A stretch of DNA of 63,699 nt, from assembly GCA_900552935.1 (NCBI GenBank), contig USBN01000005.1:1-63699 (forward strand). The letters run 5' to 3'. Below, piece by piece: positions 57,779 to 63,699 of the stretch (position 1 is its first letter; each line of letters starts with the position of its first letter). The notes under the pieces were generated by a model that searched no databases, had not been told where the DNA came from, and saw only the letters and a program-made list of their open reading frames with translations. This DNA comes from an uncultured Coriobacteriaceae bacterium. Its GTDB lineage: Bacteria > Actinomycetota > Coriobacteriia > Coriobacteriales > Atopobiaceae. The translations under genes were made by a program, and so were the position numbers.

Positions 57779-58570
57779 ATGGATCTTCATCTCGAGGGCA
57801 AGGTCGTTTTCGTCACTGGTGGCTTCAAGGGCATCGGCAAGGGCATCGCTCTGCAGCTCGCTCGTGAGGGCGCTGTCCCCGTGGTCCTGAACCGTAAGGA
57901 CGGTGTCGAGGACGAGTTCCGCGCCGAGATCTCCGAGATCACCAAGACGTTCGAGATGTACTACGTCGACCTCAACGACACCGACGCCATCAAGCCCATC
58001 GTCGAGGAGGTCTACAAGAAGTACGGCCACATCGACGGCGTCGTGAACAACGCTGGCCGCAACGATAACCTCGAGCTCGAGACCACGAGCTGGCAGGACT
58101 TCGAGAAGTCCCTGCACGGTAACCTCACGCACTACTTCGAGCTCGTCCACGAGACCTGCCCGTACCTCAAGGAGTCCAAGGGCTCCATCGTGAACATCGC
58201 CTCCAAGGTCGCCCTCACCGGCCAGGGCAAGACGACGGCCTACGCCGCCGCCAAGGGCGCTATCCTCGGCCTCACCCGTGAGTGGGCCGCCGCCCTCGTC
58301 CACGACTCCGTGCGTGTCAACGCCATCGTTGTCGCCGAGGCCTGGACGCCGCTGTACGCCAACTGGATCAAGACCTTCGGTGACGAGGAGGCCCAGCAGA
58401 AGCGTCTGTCCCTCATCACGGACCGCATCCCGCTGGAGCACCGTATGACCTCCACCGAGGAGATCGCCGACACCACGTGCTTCCTGCTCTCCGACCGCTC
58501 CAGCCACACCACTGGCCAGTGGTGCAACGTCGACGGCGGCTACGTCAACCTCGACCGCGCGCTTGACTAG
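57779..58570 (+). CDS. SDR dehydrogenase, probable L-fucose dehydrogenase
   Basis: A 263-residue classical SDR with NAD(P) motif TGGFKGIG (13-20), NNAG (about 90-93) and catalytic Ser142, Tyr155 and Lys159. The C-terminal substrate loop AEAWTPLYANWIKTFGD resembles the MTPLYxNWI segment of L-fucose dehydrogenases such as FucX and HSD17B14-like enzymes (recalled). It would oxidise L-fucose to fuconolactone. The start has AAGGAG seven bases upstream. The 216 bases before it hold no recognised site. It is not the same enzyme as the SDR at 13870. Confidence 0.82.
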   Translation: MDLHLEGKVVFVTGGFKGIGKGIALQLAREGAVPVVLNRKDGVEDEFRAEISEITKTFEMYYVDLNDTDAIKPIVEEVYKKYGHIDGVVNNAGRNDNLELETTSWQDFEKSLHGNLTHYFELVHETCPYLKESKGSIVNIASKVALTGQGKTTAYAAAKGAILGLTREWAAALVHDSVRVNAIVVAEAWTPLYANWIKTFGDEEAQQKRLSLITDRIPLEHRMTSTEEIADTTCFLLSDRSSHTTGQWCNVDGGYVNLDRALD

Positions 58571-58596
58571 TCCGTGGCGTGAAAGAGGGCTTTCGA

Positions 58597-59865
58597 ATGT
58601 CTGATCCCACCAAGAAGGCGAGCTCGAAGGGTTCTGCGGCGACCGTTGCCATCGTCCTCGTTACTTCGCTGTTCTTCGTCTGGGGCCTGACCATGAACCT
58701 GGTCAATGCCCTGAACAGCCCCATGGCTAACTACCTGGAGCTTTCCGGTACTGAGGCGAGCCTCCTGCAGGTCGCTTACTACGGCGCCTATTTCGTGATG
58801 GCCGTTCCCGCCTCCATCGTGGCTAAGAAGTTTGGCTACAAGGGTGGCGTCATCATGGGCCTCGCCCTGTTCGTGCTCGGCTCGCTCGTCACCGTGCCTG
58901 CCACTAACGTTGCCTCGTACGGTATGTTCCTGCTCGCCATGTTCGTGATTGCAGCCGGTGCCTCGACGCTCGAGACCAACTGCAACCCCTACATCACCAA
59001 GCTTGGCGACGAGCAGCACGAGTCCATGCGTCTGAACCTCGCCCAGTCCTTCAACGGCGTTGGCAACATCGTGGGCCCGCTCATCCTGTCGCAGTTCCTC
59101 GGCAGCACCGTCGCCGCGGGCCAGCCGGGATTCGCCGAGGCGAAGCTAGCGTTCCTCTCCAGCATGCGCGGCATGTACATCGTGATCGCCGTCGTGCTCG
59201 CCATCGTGCTTGCCATCTTCCTCTTCGTGAAGCTCCCGACGCCTCCCGGTGACGAGGAGGAGGCTGCGAACGCCTCTGCCGAGAAGGTCACCTTCGGCTC
59301 CATGCTCAAGCGTCCCTACTTCGCGCTTGGCGTTCTTGCGGAGTTCATCTTCATCGGCCTTCAGGTCGCCGGTATGTCCCTGTTCTCCACCTTCGCGATG
59401 CAGCAGTGGCCTGGCATGACCGCCGGTACCGCCGCGGCGTACCTCTCGATCCTCTCGCTGCTGTTCACCGTGGGACGCTTCGTTTCCACGCCGATCATGG
59501 CCAAGGTCGACGCCGGTAAGCTGCTCGGCGTCTACATGACCGCCTCCGCCGTGCTCTTCTTCGTCGCGTTCCTCGGCCTTGGTCCGGTCTCGGTCGTCGC
59601 AATGATCGTGTCGTACCTCTTCGTCTCCATCGGCTACCCGGTCGTCTTCTCGCTCACGCTTACGGGCTTCCAGGGCTCTGCCGTCAAGACCGGTTCCTCC
59701 GCGCTCGTCATGTCGATCGTGGGCGCCGCCCTCATTCCGCTGCTTATGAGCGCCATCGCCGATGCCGCCGGCATCAATGTCGCACTTCTCTTTGCGGTCC
59801 CGGGTTTCCTTTATGTCGCCTGGTATGGCCTGCTTGGCTGCAAGATTGGTCTGGAAAGGAAGTAG
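58597..59865 (+). CDS. fucP: FucP-type sugar:proton symporter (MFS)
   Basis: A 422-residue major-facilitator transporter with 12 hydrophobic segments. The FHS-family features are the start FVWGLTMNLVNALNSPMANY and the conserved FFVWG.. segment, plus FVIAAGASTLETNCNPYITK in helix 4, close to the family pattern ETAANPY. L-fucose permease and glucose/galactose permeases share these. The ATG at 58597 follows GAAAGAGGG. It lies 26 bases after the SDR gene and six before the amidohydrolase. Substrate inferred as L-fucose from context and family. Confidence 0.87.
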   Translation: MSDPTKKASSKGSAATVAIVLVTSLFFVWGLTMNLVNALNSPMANYLELSGTEASLLQVAYYGAYFVMAVPASIVAKKFGYKGGVIMGLALFVLGSLVTVPATNVASYGMFLLAMFVIAAGASTLETNCNPYITKLGDEQHESMRLNLAQSFNGVGNIVGPLILSQFLGSTVAAGQPGFAEAKLAFLSSMRGMYIVIAVVLAIVLAIFLFVKLPTPPGDEEEAANASAEKVTFGSMLKRPYFALGVLAEFIFIGLQVAGMSLFSTFAMQQWPGMTAGTAAAYLSILSLLFTVGRFVSTPIMAKVDAGKLLGVYMTASAVLFFVAFLGLGPVSVVAMIVSYLFVSIGYPVVFSLTLTGFQGSAVKTGSSALVMSIVGAALIPLLMSAIADAAGINVALLFAVPGFLYVAWYGLLGCKIGLERK

Positions 59866-59871
59866 CTCAAC

Positions 59872-60669
59872 ATGTCTGATCTCAAGGTTATCGATTCCCA
59901 CTTCCACGTGTGGAACCTCGACACCCAGAACCTTCCCTGGCTTGACGGCACCGACGGCACCATCACGCACACCTACAAGGTGGAGGACCTCGAGGCCGAG
60001 TATGCCCGCCAGGCTGGCGTTGAGTTCGTCGGCGGCGTGTACGTCGAGGTAGATTGCGCCGATCACGAGGCCGAGGACAAGATTGCCTTCGATCTCAAGG
60101 CTGCCCACCCCAAGATGCTCGCCTGCATGCTCCGCAGCGACGTCTCTCCGTGGATGCGCGTCCCCGCGTTTGCCGCCGGCATTCGCGAGCCGCTCCACAT
60201 CGACTCCGAGCCCAAGGGCCGTTGCCTCGAGCCCAGCTTCGTCGAGGGCCTTCACACGCTGGCCGCCAAGGGCCTGCCGTTTGAGTCCTGCAACCGCGTG
60301 AACGAGCTCGAGGACGCCTACGAGGCATTCGCCCAGGCGCCCGAGGAGACCGTCATCCTGAACCACCTCGGCAACGTCGAGGCGCTCACGCCGGAGTGGT
60401 GCGCGGTCATGAAGAAGTTCGCGACCCTGCCGAACCTTTACGTGAAGGTCTCTGGTTTCCCCACGGCTGACAAGCAGTTCGTCTCCGAGCTGCTCAAGTT
60501 CACGCGCGACACGTTCGATCCCAAGAAGCTCCTGTATGCGTCCAACTGGCCTGTCGTGAAGCTCTATAGCTCCTTCGACGAGCACTTCCAGACGCTGCGC
60601 GACGCGTTTGGCGACGACGAGGACTTCTTCATGAACAACGCCGTGCGTGCGTATGGCCTCGAGCTCTAA
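59872..60669 (+). CDS. COG3618 amidohydrolase, probable L-fuconolactonase
   Basis: A 265-residue TIM-barrel metal hydrolase of the amidohydrolase 2 family. The N-terminus KVIDSHFHVWNLDTQNLPWL is the HxH-containing COG3618 signature and the C-terminus has LLYASNWPVVKLYSSFDEHF with the metal-binding region. The family hydrolyses sugar lactones such as L-fucono-1,5-lactone and 4-sulfomuconolactone. It starts six bases after fucP and would act between the dehydrogenase and the dehydratase. It lacks a signal peptide. Confidence 0.87.
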   Translation: MSDLKVIDSHFHVWNLDTQNLPWLDGTDGTITHTYKVEDLEAEYARQAGVEFVGGVYVEVDCADHEAEDKIAFDLKAAHPKMLACMLRSDVSPWMRVPAFAAGIREPLHIDSEPKGRCLEPSFVEGLHTLAAKGLPFESCNRVNELEDAYEAFAQAPEETVILNHLGNVEALTPEWCAVMKKFATLPNLYVKVSGFPTADKQFVSELLKFTRDTFDPKKLLYASNWPVVKLYSSFDEHFQTLRDAFGDDEDFFMNNAVRAYGLEL

Positions 60670-60721
60670 GCTGACTGTCTCGCACACCCAGTTTGCATGC
60701 GCTATCCTGAAGAAGGATGAC

Positions 60722-60737
60722 GTTCGTGAAAACGAGA
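60722..60737. promoter_or_regulatory. Candidate IclR operator 3 upstream of the aldolase gene
   Basis: GTTCGTGAAAACGAGA keeps the left arm and spacing of operators 1 and 2 (GTTCG-N6-CGA) with a degenerate right arm. It lies 144 bases before the aldolase start, within a 211-base gap that also has a TATAAG -10-like box at about 60823 and a GGGACCGG/CCGGTCCC stem near 60779-60806. It suggests a second regulated promoter. Confidence 0.4.
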
Positions 60738-60880
60738 AGATCGGCTAGCTTACCTGGTCAGAGCTGGTAAATGCCTGTGGGACCGGCGTCTCGTGCGTCC
60801 GGTCCCGCGTGGCTGTCTTGGATATAAGGATAGGGGAGAGCGGAGGTAGTCTCCGTCCCTAGAAAAGGAAGGGTAGTGAC

Positions 60881-61762
60881 ATGTTCGAGGGCATTTTCTG
60901 TCCGTCCATCACCATTACTGATGATGAGGGCAACATCGATTTTGATCTGTGGGGCAAGCATCTCGACCACCTTGCCGACGCCGGTCTCAACGGCGTTCTG
61001 CTTTTTGGCAGCATTGGCGAGTTCTACAGCGTCTCGCTCGAGGACAAGAAGGCCGCTTGCGACTTTGCCGTGAAGCGCGTGGGCGATCGCATGAAGGTCT
61101 TCATTGGTGTTGGCGACACGAACTACGCCAACGTCCTGGAGCTCACCCGCTATGCCGAGAAGGCTGGTGCCGACGCGGTGCTCGCGGTATCCCCGTACTA
61201 CTTTGGCCCGAGCGCGCCTACCGCTGAGCACTACTTCGGCGGCATCGCCGAGGCCACGAAGCTCCCGGTCATTCTCTATAACTTCCCGGCGCGTACCGGC
61301 ACCGACCTCACGCCCGAGCTCGTTGCCTCCCTCGCCGCCAAGCACGCCAACATCTGCGGCATCAAGGACACCGTGGATACGATCAGCCACACGCGCAAGG
61401 TCATTCGCGCTGCTCGTGCCGTGAACCCCGAGTTCACCGTGTTCTCCGGCTTTGACGAGTACTACCTGGTCAACCGCGTGAGCGGCGGCAATGGCGTTCT
61501 GTGCGGCCTCACGAACGTGGAGCCCGAGACGTTCGCCAAGATGCATGCCGCCTACCAGGCTGGCGACTATGCCACGGCCGTCTCGTGTGCCGAGCGCATC
61601 TCCAAGCTCATGGCCGTCTATGACGTGTGCGACCTGTTCGTCTCCGCCATCAAGGCTGCTGTGAAGGTCAAGGGCCTGCCCATCTCCACGAAGATCTTCG
61701 ACCCCGCCGTCCAGGCCACCGAGGCCGACGAGGCCGCTATCGCGGAACTGCTCGCGGAGTAG
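60881..61762 (+). CDS. DapA/NanA-family aldolase, probable 2-keto-3-deoxy-L-fuconate aldolase
   Basis: A 293-residue class I aldolase in the dihydrodipicolinate synthase superfamily. The Schiff-base lysine is Lys162 (GIKDTVDTIS), the proton relay Tyr133 (ILYNFPARTG), and the pyruvate-binding FGSIGEFYS segment is at about 42-50. The family cleaves or forms 2-keto-3-deoxy acids. In this cluster the product of the dehydratase would be split to pyruvate and lactaldehyde. AAGGAAGGG lies upstream of the ATG at 60881. A terminator follows 26 bases after the stop. True DapA is a weaker alternative given the neighbours. Confidence 0.83.
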   Translation: MFEGIFCPSITITDDEGNIDFDLWGKHLDHLADAGLNGVLLFGSIGEFYSVSLEDKKAACDFAVKRVGDRMKVFIGVGDTNYANVLELTRYAEKAGADAVLAVSPYYFGPSAPTAEHYFGGIAEATKLPVILYNFPARTGTDLTPELVASLAAKHANICGIKDTVDTISHTRKVIRAARAVNPEFTVFSGFDEYYLVNRVSGGNGVLCGLTNVEPETFAKMHAAYQAGDYATAVSCAERISKLMAVYDVCDLFVSAIKAAVKVKGLPISTKIFDPAVQATEADEAAIAELLAE

Positions 61763-61788
61763 CGAGCGCACATACATTGTGGCTTGCG

Positions 61789-61820
61789 AGCCCGGATGCC
61801 TTCTGGTGTCCGGGCTTTTT
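61789..61820 (+). terminator. Terminator of the fucose-type cluster
   Basis: AGCCCGGA (61789-61796) pairs with TCCGGGCT, followed by TTTTT ending at 61820. Strong rho-independent form. Confidence 0.92.
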
Positions 61821-61870
61821 CTTGGCAGTTTGCCGTGCCCCGACACATAGCCCCGCTGCCGCTTCGCTCC

Positions 61871-62989
61871 TCACTCCCGCTCGTGGAGGCGCAGGGCGAT
61901 GCTGCAGGCGAGGCGGACGTCAGGGTCGTCCAGGTTGAGGCCGCTAATCTCGCCGATCTGCTCCAGGTGCCTGATGCAGGTACTCCTCGTGAGGAACAGG
62001 TCGCGCGCGGTGCGCGTCACGTTGCGGTCGCGGTCGAGGTAACCGCGCAGGAGTCGCATGAGCTCCGTGCCGTTTGCGCGGTCGTGCTCCATGAGGCGCA
62101 GGAGCCCCGGCGGGGTTAGCGCCGCCGGAATCTGGCGCACGCGCACGCGTCGCAGCATGTCCGCGAGTAGGAAGTCTGCGTAGCGCCAACAAGCGCTTTC
62201 CGGCTGCCTTCTGATGCCCAGGCGCGCTGCCGCCAGCGCCTGGTTGTAGTAGTAGAACGTGTTCTTGAGATCTCCGTACGCCTCGCTCGCACCCACGGCG
62301 AGCAGCCCCGGGATGAACACACCGGCAAGGCGATGCAGCATGCCCTCCTCGTCCGTGCCGGCTCGCGTGAGGTTGCAGACGACGACGAGGTGCTCGCCAT
62401 GCATGACGCAGGCGAGCTCGCCGATCCTCCCGGAGAGCGAGCGCGCTGTGGACTCTAGGCGCTCCTGGCTCTGCCCGCGCTGCACTGAGGCGATCGAGAC
62501 GCACAGGTAGTGGTCGAACACGTCCCAGCCGAGCAGCCCCGCCCCCGCCTCGATGCGGCGCTCGTCAAGCAGCTGGTGGGCGAGAAGGCCCTCGAGCACG
62601 AGCTCGAGTTCGCGGGGCTGTCCGGCCTCCTCGATCTGCCCGCGCATCGAGCGCTCCCACTCCTCGTGACGCGCGAAGGATCTCGTGACGCGGGCGAGCA
62701 GCGCCCTCACGTCGATCGCGCCCTCCTCGGTCCAGAGGATGTCGAGGTCTCCGTGGCGCCAGGAGGCGGTCGGCTGGCCCACGCAGATGACGGACGCGAT
62801 GCCGCTTGCGTTGGGACGTGCGGGCAACTCGCTCGCCTCCGCGACGTAGACAGGCCCCTCCTCGAGGGGCTCTCCGGGTACGAGGGGGAGGGCGTAGGTG
62901 CACGTGCGCGTCGCCGCACCGGGGGCAAGGTGGCTCGAGAACTCGAGCGGGGCGAGCTCGTCTCGCAGGATCTGGAGGTTCAGCCTCAT
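61871..62989 (-). CDS. PucR/CdaR-type transcriptional regulator
   Basis: A 372-residue regulator. The C-terminal PucR-type helix-turn-helix is clear: LMRLLRGYLDRDRNVTRTAR then DLFLTRSTCIRHLEQIGEIS. A GGDEF-like/CdaR central domain (FDHYLCVSIASVQRGQSQER; ARLGIRRQPESACWRYADFL) precedes it. I chose the ATG at 62989 because GGAG lies six bases upstream; a start at 63025-63028 would add 12 residues but has no ribosome site. The family controls purine, sugar-diacid and amino-acid catabolism. It is divergent from fhs; the 265 bases between hold no site I can name. Its target is unknown and it may or may not control the neighbouring aldolase cluster. Confidence 0.85.
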   Translation of the reverse strand: MRLNLQILRDELAPLEFSSHLAPGAATRTCTYALPLVPGEPLEEGPVYVAEASELPARPNASGIASVICVGQPTASWRHGDLDILWTEEGAIDVRALLARVTRSFARHEEWERSMRGQIEEAGQPRELELVLEGLLAHQLLDERRIEAGAGLLGWDVFDHYLCVSIASVQRGQSQERLESTARSLSGRIGELACVMHGEHLVVVCNLTRAGTDEEGMLHRLAGVFIPGLLAVGASEAYGDLKNTFYYYNQALAAARLGIRRQPESACWRYADFLLADMLRRVRVRQIPAALTPPGLLRLMEHDRANGTELMRLLRGYLDRDRNVTRTARDLFLTRSTCIRHLEQIGEISGLNLDDPDVRLACSIALRLHERE

Positions 62990-63254
62990 GGGGTCTCCAT
63001 CGTTGAATGATACAAAGTGTTCCATCATCGTAGCGTTATTGCTGCGCTCTGGTGGGGATGTTTGGGGCTGAGGTTTATAGAATTCTGTCCGTTGAGATAA
63101 ACGGGTCTGTTTTGCCAATCCAACACATTGACGGCCATACTCGCCCTCGCATTCAAGAGATACAAACTGTCTCAGTTGCGGGGGCTACTAAGTTTGTCCG
63201 GCGCGGTGACGGATAATGACAACGCAGTAGGCCCCTCGAGCGAATGGAGCTCCC

Positions 63255-63699
63255 ATGGCACTGACGGATATCGAAATCGCACAGCAGGCCGAGGTTTGGC
63301 CCATCAGCAAGGTTGCCGAGGGTCTCGGCCTGACCGATGACGCGCTCATCCCCTACGGCCACCACATGGCCAAGGTCGACGTCACGAAGCTTCGCGACAA
63401 GGAGCGCCGCGCCAAGCTCATTCTCGTGACCGCCATCAACCCCACGCCCGCGGGCGAGGGCAAGACCACGACGTCCGTCGGCCTCGCTGACGCTCTCCAA
63501 CGTCTTGGCAAGAAGGCCGTGCTCGCGCTTCGTGAGCCGTCCCTCGGCCCGGTCTTCGGTGTCAAGGGTGGTGCCGCTGGCGGCGGCTACGCTCAGGTCG
63601 TGCCCATGGAGAACATCAACCTGCACTTCACCGGTGACTTCCACGCCATCGGCGCGGCGAACAACCTGCTCGCCGCCATGCTCGACAACCACATCCAGC
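63255..63699 (+). CDS. fhs: Formate-tetrahydrofolate ligase, 5' part (runs off the window)
   Basis: The first 148 codons are present. The product begins MALTDIEIAQQAEVWPISKV and contains the ATP-binding region TAINPTPAGEGKTTTSVGLA (about 57-76), then REPSLGPVFGVKGGAAGGGY, which is diagnostic of 10-formyl-THF synthetase. It makes 10-formyl-THF from formate, THF and ATP. The full family length is about 550 residues, so about three-quarters lies beyond 63699. The ATG is preceded by TGGAGC. No terminator or riboswitch is evident upstream. Confidence 0.96.
   Translation, partial: MALTDIEIAQQAEVWPISKVAEGLGLTDDALIPYGHHMAKVDVTKLRDKERRAKLILVTAINPTPAGEGKTTTSVGLADALQRLGKKAVLALREPSLGPVFGVKGGAAGGGYAQVVPMENINLHFTGDFHAIGAANNLLAAMLDNHIQ

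Noticed and set aside
60779..60806. GGGACCGG/CCGGTCCC stem as a terminator
   Set aside because: No T-run follows, and it lies upstream of a promoter-like box; its role is unclear, so it is only noted in the operator entry.

Overview
The window is high-GC DNA from an anaerobic actinobacterium. Gene content and codon use point to a coriobacterium (Olsenella/Collinsella/Atopobium-like). Supporting signs are a sufCBDSU-rrf2 iron-sulfur operon, a monomeric [FeFe] hydrogenase, a desulfoferrodoxin, DnaE with lineage-looking insertions, and interspersed palindromes with an AAAGGGACWGTCCCTTT core. This placement is inference; no rRNA is present.

Layout. 1-3.2 kb: copper operon copA-copZ-csoR behind a CsoR-type operator. 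3.5-5.7 kb: small membrane protein, TrpR-like regulator, NlpC/P60 hydrolase. 5.7-6.7 kb: repeat-bearing non-coding DNA. 6.7-12.3 kb (minus): sufC-B-D-S-U-rrf2. 12.6-15.7 kb: BASS-family transporter, short-chain dehydrogenase and KDG permease. 16.1-19.9 kb: dnaE. 20 kb: isoaspartyl peptidase/asparaginase gene interrupted by one in-frame amber codon. 21-24.5 kb: two envelope proteins of unknown function and a Sel1-repeat protein. 24.8-35.7 kb: a visibly lower-GC five-gene block ending in a 1741-residue DUF1998-type helicase. 36-39.4 kb: TPP riboswitch with a thiamine-precursor ABC transporter. 39.7-51.3 kb: housekeeping and redox genes (Gfo/Idh/MocA oxidoreductase, desulfoferrodoxin, tRNA-Thr, HAD phosphatase, EamA transporter, threonine aldolase, hisS, pseudouridine synthase, hydrogenase, lipase-like hydrolase, HIRAN protein). 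51.4-54.8 kb: valS and 5-formyl-THF cyclo-ligase. 54.9-61.8 kb: an IclR-controlled sugar-acid cluster. 61.9 kb to the end: PucR-type regulator and the start of formate-THF ligase.

Two systems stand out. First, the block at 24796-35683 has the layout of an anti-phage island. Four tightly overlapping genes (510, 708, 354 and 1741 residues) resemble druB-druC-druD-druE of type I Druantia in order and approximate size, but no DruA (DUF4338) is present. A separate 281-residue protein of unrecognised family lies where DruA might be expected. The helicase assignment is strong; the Druantia relationship is a hypothesis. Second, 54905-61762 encodes IclR, UxaA-type dehydratase, SDR, FucP-type permease, COG3618 amidohydrolase and DapA-type aldolase. 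This is the set expected for non-phosphorylating oxidation of L-fucose, and it closely parallels the Campylobacter jejuni fuc island. At least two, probably three, operator-like sites GTTCG-N6-CGAAC are visible.

The intergenic DNA is rich in repeats: eight full palindromes of two related families plus one half element, several short tandem duplications around the iclR gene, and a 58-bp hairpin after the hydrogenase gene. No CRISPR array, integrase, transposase or rRNA was seen.
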